DNA of 64,000 nucleotides from an uncultured Pelagibacteraceae bacterium (GTDB lineage Bacteria > Pseudomonadota > Alphaproteobacteria > Pelagibacterales > Pelagibacteraceae): positions 1-64,000 of the forward strand of contig CACJSJ010000004.1 of assembly GCA_902596045.1 (NCBI GenBank), in the 5' to 3' direction. Shown here piece by piece: positions 53,959 through 64,000 of this stretch. Made by a program: the position numbers and the translations under genes. The notes under the pieces are model-generated. The model was not told where the DNA came from, ran no database searches, and worked only from the letters and a program-made list of their open reading frames with translations. The first letter of the stretch is position 1, and each line of letters opens with the position of its first letter.

Positions 53959-54556
53959 AATTATTAATTAAAATTTCATCAATTTTATGAAATTTTAATT
54001 TAGAAATTTTTGATAAATTAGTAACTTTTTTGTCTGAAATTCCACAAGGTATTATTTTTTTATATGGCTCTAAATCATTTTTTATATTTAAACAAAAACC
54101 ATGATAGGCAATCCATTTGCTAACTCTAACACCTATTGCAGCAACTTTTTCTATTTTGCCTTTATTATTAAACCAAATACCAATATTTTCTCGATCAGCA
54201 TGACATTCTATATTAAATTCCCTTAAAGTTGCGATAATTGAATTTTCAATTACTGAAATAAATTTTCTTACATCTTTTTTTCTATTTCTTAGATCAATAA
54301 CAAAATAAAACATTAATTGACCTGGTCCATGATAGGTAATTTTGCCCCCACGATTTGTTTCATAAATATTTATTGATTTATCAATAATATCATTTTTAGA
54401 ATAGCTTGTACCTGCTGTAAAAATAGGTTCATGTTCCAATATCCATATAAGTTCTTTCTCTTCATTTTTACTAACTAATTTTGATCTAGCTTCAAGTTGA
54501 GTTAAAGCATCATTATATTTTATTGGTTTTGTTGATTTTTTGATCTCTATATCCAT
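53927..54556 (-). CDS. lipB: lipoyl(octanoyl) transferase
   Basis: [63 protein letters not shown]. Confidence 0.95.
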   Translation of the reverse strand: MDIEIKKSTKPIKYNDALTQLEARSKLVSKNEEKELIWILEHEPIFTAGTSYSKNDIIDKSINIYETNRGGKITYHGPGQLMFYFVIDLRNRKKDVRKFISVIENSIIATLREFNIECHADRENIGIWFNNKGKIEKVAAIGVRVSKWIAYHGFCLNIKNDLEPYKKIIPCGISDKKVTNLSKISKLKFHKIDEILINNFISSLKNLNV

Positions 54557-54616
54557 AAAAAAATTGTATTCTCTATATTATGTATTAAAAGTTCCGACTG
54601 AATAATAGGTATTTTT

Positions 54617-55990
54617 ATGACTTTAATTAAAAAAATCAAAGATAAAAAAGTCAACTTTGAATTTAACAAAGAGTACATCAAAGTAGTTACTGACAAGATA
54701 AGCAGTAATGATGCTCTGTTTATTTCAAATTCATTTAAAGAAATGCACCCAGCAGATGCTGCTGATATAATCGAGCATTTAGGTGAAAATGATAGAGAAA
54801 AACTAATAAAGTTAAATAATTTTAGAATTGACCCCGAAGTTTTTATTGAATTAAATGAATCAGTTCAATCAGAAATTATTAAATTTCTTTCATCAGATGC
54901 TATTGTAAGAATATTAAAAAATTTAGAATCAGATGATGCTATTTCCATCTTAGAAAATGTTGAAGAAAAAGACAAAAATTCGATACTAAGTTCGTTACCT
55001 CCAAAAGACCGTTTTGCCTTGTTAGAAGGACTAAGTTATCCAGAAGATAGTGCTGCTAGAATAATGCAAAGAGAATTTACTGCAATTCCTAGCAATTGGT
55101 CTGTAGGTCAAACTATAGATTACTTAAGAGAAAATAAAGATTTGCCAGAGCAATTTCTAGAAATTTATATTGTAGATGAAAATTTTAAACCAATTGGTAC
55201 CGTTCCATCATCTAAAGTTTTAAGAACTGCTAGAGAAACAAAAATGTCATCAATTATGGATGATATGACTTTTTTAATTCCTGTTGATATGGATAGAGAA
55301 GAAGTCGGTAATTTATTTGAGAATTACAATCTTAATTCAGCGTGTGTAGTAGATAAAACAAATAAGTTAGTTGGAATGATTACTTCAGATGATGTATTGA
55401 CTGTTTTAAAAGAAGAAGCTGAAGAAGATGCATTGAGGTTAGCTGGAGTAGGTGATGAAGAAATTACTGATGGAGTAATAACAAAAACAAAAAGAAGATT
55501 TAATTGGTTACTTTTGAATTTATTTACAGCCTTTTTAGCAACATATTGTATAAGTTTATTTGGTGCTACTATTGAACAAATGGTAGTTTTAGCATTCTTA
55601 ATGCCTATTGTTGCCTCAATGGGGGGTAATGCAGGGATGCAGACTCTTGCTGTTACAGTTAGGACCTTGGCTACTAACGATTTAACAAAAAATAATTTTA
55701 ATCAAAATATTTTGAAAGAATTTAATATAGGTATTTTGAATGGTATTATTTTTGCAATTATCAGTTCTATAATTGTACAATTATGGTTTCAAGATATCCA
55801 ACTTTCATTAATAATATCAATTTCAATGATATTAACAATGGTTGTCGCTGGGTTATTTGGAATTTTAGTGCCTGTAACTTTAAAAAAAATGAATATTGAT
55901 CCTGCGATAGCCTCAAGTGTTTTTGTTACTACAATTACTGATGTAATTGGATTTGTATCTTTTTTAGGTGTCGGTGCTTATTTTTTATAA
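54617..55990 (+). CDS. mgtE: magnesium transporter MgtE
   Basis: MHPADAADIIEHL, CBS domains, MPIVASMGGNAGMQTLAVTVR. Confidence 0.97.
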   Translation: MTLIKKIKDKKVNFEFNKEYIKVVTDKISSNDALFISNSFKEMHPADAADIIEHLGENDREKLIKLNNFRIDPEVFIELNESVQSEIIKFLSSDAIVRILKNLESDDAISILENVEEKDKNSILSSLPPKDRFALLEGLSYPEDSAARIMQREFTAIPSNWSVGQTIDYLRENKDLPEQFLEIYIVDENFKPIGTVPSSKVLRTARETKMSSIMDDMTFLIPVDMDREEVGNLFENYNLNSACVVDKTNKLVGMITSDDVLTVLKEEAEEDALRLAGVGDEEITDGVITKTKRRFNWLLLNLFTAFLATYCISLFGATIEQMVVLAFLMPIVASMGGNAGMQTLAVTVRTLATNDLTKNNFNQNILKEFNIGILNGIIFAIISSIIVQLWFQDIQLSLIISISMILTMVVAGLFGILVPVTLKKMNIDPAIASSVFVTTITDVIGFVSFLGVGAYFL

Positions 55991-55991
55991 A

Positions 55992-56804
55992 CTAAAAATT
56001 ATCAATTAATCTAACCCTATTAATATAATAAGCTATAAATAATTTTGAATTTTTAACTTTATTTGAAACTTTAAGGTTAAATTTGTTTCTCAATTCTAAA
56101 TAATCTAACTTTATATTAAATGAATTTATAAGTTCTTTTTTTTTATCAGATATAAGTTTTTTAATATTTCTACTTTTAGATAGTTTTTTTTTTAATAAAA
56201 AAATTTCTTTAGATATCAATTTGGCTTGTATAAGTTCATTTTTACTTAAAAGTTTATTTCTTGATGAAAATGCAAGTTTATTATTATCTCTTATAGTCTT
56301 ACATGAAATAATCTTCATATTGAGTTGTTTTGGTATATATTTATTAACTAAAAATAGTTGTTGAAAATCTTTTTCACCTAAATAAATTTTTTGAGGCTTA
56401 ATCAACTTAGTTAGTCGCTCCATAACGTCAATGACTCCCTCAAAATGACCTATTCTAAATTTTGCGCATAGTATCTTATCTTTTTTTTTGAGTTGTATTG
56501 ACGATTTTCTTTTAAGATAATAGACATCTTTTACTTTGGGCATATATAAGAAATTAATTTTTAATTTTTTTAATATTGAAAGATCTTTTTTTTTATTTCT
56601 AGGATAATTTTTAAAATCGTTTTTGTTATTAAATTGAGTAGGATTTATAAAAATACTAACAATGGTTTTTTTGCATTCGTTTAAAGATTTTTTTATTAAC
56701 GAAATATGCCCTTTGTGAAGACCACCCATTGTCGGCACAAAGCCTAAGTTTGAAACATCAGATAATGCCTCATTTAAATCATTATTACTTATTAAAATTT
56801 TCAT
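55992..56804 (-). CDS. panC: pantoate--beta-alanine ligase (ORF track start 56834; MKILIS start at 56804 preferred)
   Basis: LGFVPTMGGLHKGHISLI, SIFINPTQFNNKNDF, KIYLGEKDFQQL. Confidence 0.93.
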   Translation of the reverse strand: MKILISNNDLNEALSDVSNLGFVPTMGGLHKGHISLIKKSLNECKKTIVSIFINPTQFNNKNDFKNYPRNKKKDLSILKKLKINFLYMPKVKDVYYLKRKSSIQLKKKDKILCAKFRIGHFEGVIDVMERLTKLIKPQKIYLGEKDFQQLFLVNKYIPKQLNMKIISCKTIRDNNKLAFSSRNKLLSKNELIQAKLISKEIFLLKKKLSKSRNIKKLISDKKKELINSFNIKLDYLELRNKFNLKVSNKVKNSKLFIAYYINRVRLIDNF

Positions 56805-56838
56805 TTGTATAAAATAATTTAATAAGTAAAACATTTAA

Positions 56839-57654
56839 ATGATTAAACAAGCAATTATTCCATTAGCGGGATTAGGTACACGACTATTACCTTTGACAAG
56901 TGTTTTTGCAAAGGAACTGTTACCCATAAATGGAAAACCTGGAATTGAATATATTTTAGACGAGTGTATTGAAGCAGGAATTAAAGATGTAATTTTTATA
57001 ATTTCGAAAAAAAAGATAATGATTAAGAATTATTTTTTTAATGATAATTTCTATAAAAAGATAATAAAAAAAAAAAAAGATCCAAGAATAATTAAAGAAT
57101 ATAAAAAAATTTTAAAATACAAAAAGATGATTAAATTTGTATATCAAAATAAGCCTCTCGGTACAGGTGATGCGGTATTAAAAGCAAAAAAATTTATTAA
57201 AAACAAATTTTTTTTAATGCTTTTACCAGATGATCTTATAATTAAACAAAATTGTTCAAAATCTATGATTAAAATTCACAAAAGATTTAATTCTAGCGTT
57301 ATGGCTAGTATGAATGTTAATAAAAAAACAGTTTCTAGATGGGGTATTTATAAACTTAATAAAAAAATAGATAAAAAAAATTATTTTATAAAAGATGTTG
57401 TAGAAAAACCATCTATTAAAGAAGCTCCTTCTAATAAAGCGGTAATTGGAAGATATATTTTACCCAAAACTATTTTTTCTAAATTAATTACACAAAAGCC
57501 AGGTAAGGGTGGTGAGTTTCATATCACTGATGCAATTCAATCATTGATTAAAGAAAAAAATAAATTTGTTGCGCATAATTTTTCTGGAAAGTATTTAGAT
57601 TGTGGGAGCATGCATGGCTATATTAAATCAACTTTAGAAATTGCAAAATTATGA
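56839..57654 (+). CDS. galU: UTP--glucose-1-phosphate uridylyltransferase
   Basis: AIIPLAGLGTRLLPLTSVFAKELLPINGKPGIEYI, GTGDAVLKAKKFI, KGGEFHITDAIQ. Confidence 0.95.
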   Translation: MIKQAIIPLAGLGTRLLPLTSVFAKELLPINGKPGIEYILDECIEAGIKDVIFIISKKKIMIKNYFFNDNFYKKIIKKKKDPRIIKEYKKILKYKKMIKFVYQNKPLGTGDAVLKAKKFIKNKFFLMLLPDDLIIKQNCSKSMIKIHKRFNSSVMASMNVNKKTVSRWGIYKLNKKIDKKNYFIKDVVEKPSIKEAPSNKAVIGRYILPKTIFSKLITQKPGKGGEFHITDAIQSLIKEKNKFVAHNFSGKYLDCGSMHGYIKSTLEIAKL

Positions 57655-58958
57655 AATTATGCATGATAGGAACAGGTTATGTTGGCCTAGTTAGTGGAGT
57701 TTGTTTTTCTGATTTAGGAAATCAAGTTATCTGTGTTGATAAAGATTTAACAAAAATTAAAAAACTTCAAAGAGGTATAATTCCAATATTTGAACCTGGT
57801 CTAGACGAATTGGTTAAAAGAAATGTTAAAAATAAAAGATTAATTTTTTCTAACGATCTTAAAAATTCTGTTAAAAAATCAGATATTATTTTTATATGTG
57901 TAGGTACTCCCACCAAGAAAGGTGGTAGCAGTGCAGATTTAAGTCAAATATATGGAGTAGCTAAGGAATTATCTAAATCTTTAAATAAATTTAAAATTAT
58001 AATAACTAAATCTACTGTACCAGTTACAACAGGTGATGAAATTGAAAAAATTTTATCGAAAAAAAATGCAAAAAATAAATTTTCTGTTGTTTCAAATCCA
58101 GAATTTTTAAGAGAAGGTGAAGCAATTAGAGATTTTATTTATCCTGATAGAGTTGTTGTTGGCTCTAATGAAAAAAAATCAAGCAAGATTCTTAAAAATT
58201 TATATTCTCCACTTATTGCAAAAGGTGCAAAATATGTTCCTACGTCAAGAAGAGCTGCTGAGTTAATTAAATATGCATCAAATGCATTCCTTGCAACAAA
58301 GATTACTTTTATCAATGAAATCGCTAATTTATGTGAAAAAACAAACATAAATATTGATGATATTTCCATTGGTATGGGATTAGATCAAAGAATTGGCAGT
58401 CGTTTTTTAAGAGCAGGCCCTGCTTATGGTGGCTCATGTTTTCCAAAGGATACAAAAGCAATAACCTCAACAGCTGATAAATTTAAAATTAATCTCTCTG
58501 TTATTAAATCAGTTATAAAATCGAATGAAAATAGATCAAAACTCTTATTAAAAAGAGTTTATGAGATTCTAAAAAACAAAATAAAGAATAAAAGAATTAG
58601 TTTTTTAGGTGTTACTTTTAAAGCAAATACAGATGATATGAGAGACTCTTCAAGTTTAAAAATGATACCTGAATTATCTAAAAAAGGAGCTATCATTAAA
58701 TATTACGATCCTACTGGTCATAAAATAGAATTTAAAAAATATAAGAATGTTCAATACGCAAAATCATTATCTACTTGCTTAGATAAAACAGATTTAATAA
58801 TAATTCATACTGAATGGAATGATTTTAAGTCAATAGATTTTAAAAAAGTTATCAAAAATAAAAAAACACTTATTTTTGATATGAGAAATTTATATTCACC
58901 ACAAGTAATGACGAAGAATAAACTTAGTTATTTTAGCGTAGGTAGAGGATTAAAGTAA
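57651..58958 (+). CDS. ugd: UDP-glucose 6-dehydrogenase
   Basis: MIGTGYVGLVSGVCFSDLG, FICVGTPTKKGGSADL-type motif, GPAYGGSCFPKDTKA. Confidence 0.96.
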   Translation: MKLCMIGTGYVGLVSGVCFSDLGNQVICVDKDLTKIKKLQRGIIPIFEPGLDELVKRNVKNKRLIFSNDLKNSVKKSDIIFICVGTPTKKGGSSADLSQIYGVAKELSKSLNKFKIIITKSTVPVTTGDEIEKILSKKNAKNKFSVVSNPEFLREGEAIRDFIYPDRVVVGSNEKKSSKILKNLYSPLIAKGAKYVPTSRRAAELIKYASNAFLATKITFINEIANLCEKTNINIDDISIGMGLDQRIGSRFLRAGPAYGGSCFPKDTKAITSTADKFKINLSVIKSVIKSNENRSKLLLKRVYEILKNKIKNKRISFLGVTFKANTDDMRDSSSLKMIPELSKKGAIIKYYDPTGHKIEFKKYKNVQYAKSLSTCLDKTDLIIIHTEWNDFKSIDFKKVIKNKKTLIFDMRNLYSPQVMTKNKLSYFSVGRGLK

Positions 58959-58959
58959 A

Positions 58960-59421
58960 CTAATCCAATTCAAAAATTGCATCTACTTCAACAGCAACAC
59001 CTAGTGGTAAACTATTAGTACTTACAGCGGCCCTCGTATGCATTCCAGCTTCACCAAAAATTGAGGCCATTAGATCAGAAGCTCCATTAATTACTTTTGG
59101 TTGATCGGTAAAACTATCTATTGAATTAACAAATCCCGTTAATTTAATACATGATTTTATTTTTGATAAATCACCTTCACAAGCATTTTTTGCTTGTGAA
59201 ACAATACTAAGACCACACCTTTTAGCTGCTTGATATGCCTGGTCAGTATTTAATTCTTTTCCAACTTTGCCTTTAATCAATTGACCTTTTTCATCAATTG
59301 AAATTTGTCCCGATATATAAAGTAATTTACCTACTATTTTGGTAGCAACATAATTACCTACCGGCGCCTTTGCTTCTGGTAGATTAATATTTAGATCTTT
59401 AATTTTTTTTTCAAAACTCAT
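58960..59421 (-). CDS. RidA family protein
   Basis: LYISGQISIDEKGQLIKGKVG, TRAAVSTNSLPLGVAVEVDAIFEL. Confidence 0.9.
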   Translation of the reverse strand: MSFEKKIKDLNINLPEAKAPVGNYVATKIVGKLLYISGQISIDEKGQLIKGKVGKELNTDQAYQAAKRCGLSIVSQAKNACEGDLSKIKSCIKLTGFVNSIDSFTDQPKVINGASDLMASIFGEAGMHTRAAVSTNSLPLGVAVEVDAIFELD

Positions 59422-59433
59422 TTTCAGATTTGT

Positions 59434-59568
59434 TTATTTTTTACAAAATACATCTGCTAGAGTATCTTTTTCACCAGTGCATGCTTTTCTTGTTGGCATC
59501 TTATCTTTTAGTCCTGCACAACCAGATAATACTAAAATCAATAATATAGTCGAAATTTTTTTTATCAT
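59434..59568 (-). CDS. small putative lipoprotein (44 aa)
   Basis: Manual translation MIKKISTILLILVLSGCAGLKDKMPTRKACTGEKDTLADVFCKK; lipobox LSGC; ATG overlaps topA stop (ATGA). Confidence 0.7.
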   Translation of the reverse strand: MIKKISTILLILVLSGCAGLKDKMPTRKACTGEKDTLADVFCKK

Positions 59569-62147
59569 TTTTTCCTTTTTTTATTTTTTTTGTTTTTATC
59601 GTATTCTCTTCTTTTCTCAATCAAAATCAATGCTTCTTCCATTGTAAGTTCTGTTGGATCTTTTTCTTCTGGAATTGTTGCATTTAAGGATTTGTATTTA
59701 ATGTATGGCCCATATTGACCTTTCATGACTCTTACTGGTTTTTTATCCTCCGGATGTTCTCCTAAATCTTTTATAATTGATGAGGACATTCTACCAGGTT
59801 TTGCTTCTGCAATTAAAGTTATAGCCCTGTTAAGTCCTATCGAAAACAATTCTTCTATATTTTCTATTCTTGCAGATTTATTTTCACATTTTAAGTAGGG
59901 ACCAAATCTTCCAGTGTTTAATATAATTTCTTTTTGATTTTCAGGATTAGTTCCTAGAGATTTTGGTAATGAGCATAAAAATTTAGCTTTTTCTAAATCA
60001 ATACTTTCTAATTCTAAGCCTTTAGGAATTGAAACATTTTTTAAAAGCTCATTAACACTTGTTTTATTTTTCTTAGTTTTCTTAGTTTTCTTTAAAATTT
60101 TTTCATCTGTTATTGTCTCCAATAATCTTTCATATTGAAGATATGGTCCAAATCTTCCATTTTTTAAAAAAATATCGTTTCCATTTTCATGTTTGCCAAT
60201 AAATTTTGGTTCTGCTAATTGAGATTGAGCTGCTGCTTTTGCTTTAGATAATGGTCTTGTAAATTTGCATTCAGGATAATTTGAGCAACCAATAAAAGCT
60301 CCTCCTCTAAAACTATTTTTTAAACTAAGAGATCCTGTTTCACATAATTGGCATTTTCTAACAATCTTACCATCTGCATCTTTATCAAAAATTAAAGTAC
60401 CCAAACTATCATTTAACAAATCTAAAACTTCTCTCGTTCTTTTTTCCTTAACTTCAGAAACATTAATATTAAAATCTTTCCAAAACATTTCCAAAACTTT
60501 TATCCAGCTTTCTTTACCCGATGTAATTTCATCTAGTTGATCTTCCAATCCAGCTGTAAAATTATAATCAACATATTTAGAAAACAATTTCTCCAAAAAC
60601 GCTGAAATAAGCTTACCTCTATCCGTAGGAAAAAATCTTTTATTAACTATTTCAGCATATCCTCGATTAGCTATTGTTGAAATTATACTCGCATATGTTG
60701 ATGGTCTTCCTATGCCAAGCTCTTCTAATTTTTTTACTAGACTAGCTTCTGAGTATCTTGGAGGTGGTTGTGTAAAATGCTGTTCATCAAGAAGTGCCTC
60801 AATGTTAATTGGCCCTTTTGACATTTCTGGAAGTATTTCCTCATCATCATCTTTATTTGGACTTGGAAATACTTTCAAATATCCATCAAATTTTAAAACA
60901 GAACCACTTGTTTTGCAGATTGTTTGATTATCTTCTGAAGAAATTGTAATTGTGTTTCTATCAAATTTTGCAGTTTCCATTTGAGAAGATAAGGCTCGAC
61001 TCCAAATTAAATTATATAGTTTTTGTTGGTCTGGACTTAAATATTTTTTAACTGAATCAGGTGATCTAATAATATCTGTAGGGCGAATAGCTTCATGAGC
61101 CTCTTGAGCATTTTTAGCTTTTTTGCCAGAATAATTTAAAGGATTTTCAGGTAAGTACTCTTTACCATATTTATTCTTTATGAAATTTCTAAAATCTGAA
61201 ATTGCATCAGCAGATAAGTTTGTACCGTCTGTTCTCATGTAGGTAATTAAACCTATTGTTTCACCATCAATTTCAATACCTTGATATAATTTTTGTGCAA
61301 TTTGCATTGTTCTTGAAGCACCAAAACCTAGTCTACTTGAAGCAACTTGTTGAAGTGTAGAAGTTGTGAAAGGACCAGATGGATTCCTACTTACTACTTT
61401 AGATGAAATATCAGTAATTTGAAATTTTTTATTTTTAATTTCTGAAATTGCAGCGTCTATATCATTTTTATTTTTAAAAGAAAATTTTTCTATTTTTATT
61501 CCATTAAGTTGAGAGATGCTAGCTGATATCTTATCATTTTTATCATTTTGAAAATTAACAGTTAATGTCCAAAACTCATCAGGTTGAAAAGACTCAATTG
61601 CATGTTCACGTTCAGTAATTAATTTTAAAGCAACAGATTGAACTCTTCCGGCAGATTTAGAACCAGGTAGTTTTGTCCATAATATTGGTGAGATATTAAA
61701 TCCAACTAGATAATCTAGTGCTCTTCTAGCCATATAAGCATCAACCAATAAAGGTTCAATTTGTCTTGGATTTTCAATTCCATGAGTTACCGCTTTTTTT
61801 GTTATTTCGTTAAAAACAACTCTTTCAATTTCCTTGTCTTTTAAAAGTTTTTTTTCATTTAAATATTCTTTTACATGCCAAGCAATCGCTTCTCCTTCAC
61901 GATCTGGGTCAGTAGCTAAAATAATCTTAGAGGATTCTTTTGCAGCATCTGTAATTTCTTTTAGATATTTTTTTGAAAAACTATCAACTTCCCATTCCAT
62001 CTTAAAATTTTGATCTGGATCTACTGAACCATTTTTAGATGGTAAATCTCTTATATGACCATAGCTAGCTAAAACAGTATAGTTATCACCTAAATATTTA
62101 TTTATTGTTTTAGCTTTAGCAGGACTTTCAACTATGACCAGATTCAT
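59565..62147 (-). CDS. topA: DNA topoisomerase I
   Basis: LVIVESPAKAKTINKYLGDNYTVLASYGHIRDLP, ATDPDREGEAIAWH, GLITYMRTDGTNLS, zinc-ribbon and TOPRIM_C repeats. Confidence 0.98.
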   Translation of the reverse strand: MNLVIVESPAKAKTINKYLGDNYTVLASYGHIRDLPSKNGSVDPDQNFKMEWEVDSFSKKYLKEITDAAKESSKIILATDPDREGEAIAWHVKEYLNEKKLLKDKEIERVVFNEITKKAVTHGIENPRQIEPLLVDAYMARRALDYLVGFNISPILWTKLPGSKSAGRVQSVALKLITEREHAIESFQPDEFWTLTVNFQNDKNDKISASISQLNGIKIEKFSFKNKNDIDAAISEIKNKKFQITDISSKVVSRNPSGPFTTSTLQQVASSRLGFGASRTMQIAQKLYQGIEIDGETIGLITYMRTDGTNLSADAISDFRNFIKNKYGKEYLPENPLNYSGKKAKNAQEAHEAIRPTDIIRSPDSVKKYLSPDQQKLYNLIWSRALSSQMETAKFDRNTITISSEDNQTICKTSGSVLKFDGYLKVFPSPNKDDDEEILPEMSKGPINIEALLDEQHFTQPPPRYSEASLVKKLEELGIGRPSTYASIISTIANRGYAEIVNKRFFPTDRGKLISAFLEKLFSKYVDYNFTAGLEDQLDEITSGKESWIKVLEMFWKDFNINVSEVKEKRTREVLDLLNDSLGTLIFDKDADGKIVRKCQLCETGSLSLKNSFRGGAFIGCSNYPECKFTRPLSKAKAAAQSQLAEPKFIGKHENGNDIFLKNGRFGPYLQYERLLETITDEKILKKTKKTKKNKTSVNELLKNVSIPKGLELESIDLEKAKFLCSLPKSLGTNPENQKEIILNTGRFGPYLKCENKSARIENIEELFSIGLNRAITLIAEAKPGRMSSSIIKDLGEHPEDKKPVRVMKGQYGPYIKYKSLNATIPEEKDPTELTMEEALILIEKRREYDKNKKNKKRKK

Positions 62148-62184
62148 AATTTAACAAACTACTTAAAAGGGTCTGATAGTCAAA

Positions 62185-62763
62185 TTAATAAATTTTGGAC
62201 TTACTTTCTTCTTTATTTTTCAGTCTTTTGATATTTTCTCTATGTGTGAAAAAAATCAAAACAAACATAATTATAAAAAAAATAACAGTATCTATGTTAC
62301 CTTTTATTAAAAGGTAGATAGGCACTGATAATGAAGCAACTATCGACGAAAGTGAAGAGTACTTAGAGATTAAAAATGTAATTATCCAGCATGATATGAA
62401 AACAACGCCTAATAAAATGTTTATTGAAAATAATATACCAACATAAGTAGCAACTCCTTTTCCACCCTTAAACTTAAGCCAAATTGGAAATACATGTCCT
62501 AAAAAAGCACATAATGAAGAAATGTATATTAGTTCAGGAAAATTAATCTTAACATAAATCACAGGTATTATAGCTTTAGTTATATCTAGTGCTAAGGTTA
62601 AATATCCAATAAGTTTATTTCCAGTTCTCAAGACATTTGTAGCACCAATATTACCCGAACCTATATCTCTAATATCTTTTTTTAAAAAAATTTTTGTTAA
62701 GATTAAACCAAATGGAATAGATCCCATTAGGTATGATGCTATACCTACAATTAAGTATTCCAT
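62185..62763 (-). CDS. plsY: acyl-phosphate glycerol-3-phosphate acyltransferase
   Basis: YLMGSIPFGLILTKIF, DIGSGNIGATNVLRTG, LKFKGGKGVAT. Confidence 0.97.
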   Translation of the reverse strand: MEYLIVGIASYLMGSIPFGLILTKIFLKKDIRDIGSGNIGATNVLRTGNKLIGYLTLALDITKAIIPVIYVKINFPELIYISSLCAFLGHVFPIWLKFKGGKGVATYVGILFSINILLGVVFISCWIITFLISKYSSLSSIVASLSVPIYLLIKGNIDTVIFFIIMFVLIFFTHRENIKRLKNKEESKSKIY

Positions 62764-64000
62764 TACTTTATTTTAAATAATTCTTTACCTTTTACAAAGG
62801 TATTAGTTACTTTGCCTTGAAGTTTTTTGTCCTCTATAGAGGTGTTTTTAGATTTTGAAACTAATTTTTCTTTTTTTACAATCCACGGTTTATCTAAATC
62901 AACAATACACAAGTCAGCATCATTTCCAATTGAAAGATTGCCCTTATTGATTTTAAGTATTTTCGCTGGATTAGATGTCAGTGCTTTTATTATAGTTTCC
63001 AATTTAAGAGATCCATTATGATAAAGTTCTAAACTTAAAGAAAGAAGAGTTTCTATTCCCGAAGCTCCAGTAGCAGCTTGAGAGAAGGTTAATCTTTTGG
63101 ATTCTTCATCTTCTGGTTTATGATCTGAAACGATAATATCGATTAATTCATCTTTTAATCCTTGAACTAAAGCTTCACGGTCTTCCTCTCTTCTTAAAGG
63201 AGGAGATAATTTTAAAAAAGTTCTAAAGTCACCTATATCATTTTCATTTAATGAAAGATTATTTATAGAAACTCCAGAGGTAAATTTAACTACTTCTTTT
63301 CTTTGTTTAATGACATCAATAGATTTTTGAGAGGATAATTGAGATATATGATATCTACACTTAACTTTTTCTAATAAAGTTAAATCTCTTTCAATTAAAA
63401 TTCTTTCAGCTATTTCTGGTATTCCAGATAAACCCAATTTTGAGGCTATAATTCCTGAATTTATCATACCATTTTTTGCTAGTTCATAATCTTCAGCGTG
63501 TTGCATTATTAAACATCCCAGGTCTTTCGCAGAATTCATTATTCTGGACATTAATCTCGGGTTTTGTATTGTTTTAACACCATCCGTAAATGCAATTATT
63601 CCTTTTTTTTGCAATAAACCAAATTCTGTCATGTTAGTGCCCTCAATATTTTTTGTAAGAGAAGCACAAGGGAAAATATTAATTTTAGATTTATCTCTTC
63701 CTCGTCTTTTTAAAAAATCTACAATTGAAACATTATCTATAATTGGGTCTGTATTAGGCATTGTAACCACAGAGGTGACACCACCTGATAATGCAGCATT
63801 ACTAAGTGTTCTGAAATTTTCTTTGTATTCGTAACCTGGTTCACCAACAAAAACTCGCATATCAACAAGTCCTGGAAATATATATTTACCTTTTAAATCA
63901 ATAGGTTTTTCTCTTGTAGGAAGATTATTTGTATTAACTTTTTTTCCAACAGCTTCAATTTTACCATCCTCCCCAATTATCAAACCGCCAACTTCACTAA
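62763..64000 (-). CDS. pyrC: dihydroorotase (5' end beyond window)
   Basis: GKYIFPGLVDMRVFVGEPGYEYKEN, VTSVVTMPNTDP, SDHKPEDEESK; reading frame stays open to the window edge (SEVGGLIIGEDGK). Confidence 0.9.
   Translation of the reverse strand, partial: SEVGGLIIGEDGKIEAVGKKVNTNNLPTREKPIDLKGKYIFPGLVDMRVFVGEPGYEYKENFRTLSNAALSGGVTSVVTMPNTDPIIDNVSIVDFLKRRGRDKSKINIFPCASLTKNIEGTNMTEFGLLQKKGIIAFTDGVKTIQNPRLMSRIMNSAKDLGCLIMQHAEDYELAKNGMINSGIIASKLGLSGIPEIAERILIERDLTLLEKVKCRYHISQLSSQKSIDVIKQRKEVVKFTSGVSINNLSLNENDIGDFRTFLKLSPPLRREEDREALVQGLKDELIDIIVSDHKPEDEESKRLTFSQAATGASGIETLLSLSLELYHNGSLKLETIIKALTSNPAKILKINKGNLSIGNDADLCIVDLDKPWIVKKEKLVSKSKNTSIEDKKLQGKVTNTFVKGKELFKIK

Noticed and set aside
1-64000. CRISPR arrays, rRNA genes, IS elements, prophage genes
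   Set aside because: Looked for regularly spaced repeats, rRNA-like sequence, transposases and phage structural genes; none seen.

Overview
AT-rich alphaproteobacterial chromosome segment. Gene content, extreme compaction and codon usage suggest SAR11/Pelagibacterales; this is inference, and no rRNA is present to confirm it. Three zones are visible. (1) 1-23.5 kb: housekeeping genes (purB, map, sfsA, NAD kinase) interleaved with accessory surface-glycan genes, including glycosyltransferases, an acyltransferase, an epimerase, FkbM-type and other methyltransferases, an AsnB-like protein, a DegT-like protein and an FAD oxidoreductase. This zone also holds a small cassette for glucosylglycerate metabolism. 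(2) 23.5-54 kb: conserved tRNA-tuf-tRNA-secE-nusG-rplKAJL-rpoBC-str-S10-spc-alpha supercluster. (3) 54-64 kb: housekeeping genes (lipB, mgtE, panC, galU, ugd, ridA, topA, plsY, dihydroorotase). The most interesting signal is an imperfect direct repeat of about 83 bp. It contains the 5' half of tRNA-Leu(UAA) plus its upstream region, and it brackets the glucosylglycerate cassette. The left copy stops in the anticodon loop 2 bp before the cassette's first stop codon. That same left copy appears to have been split by a later insertion of an FkbM methyltransferase gene. A second notable signal is a strongly structured, unannotated RNA-like intergenic region between rpoC and rpsL. No CRISPR, IS element, integrase or phage gene was seen.
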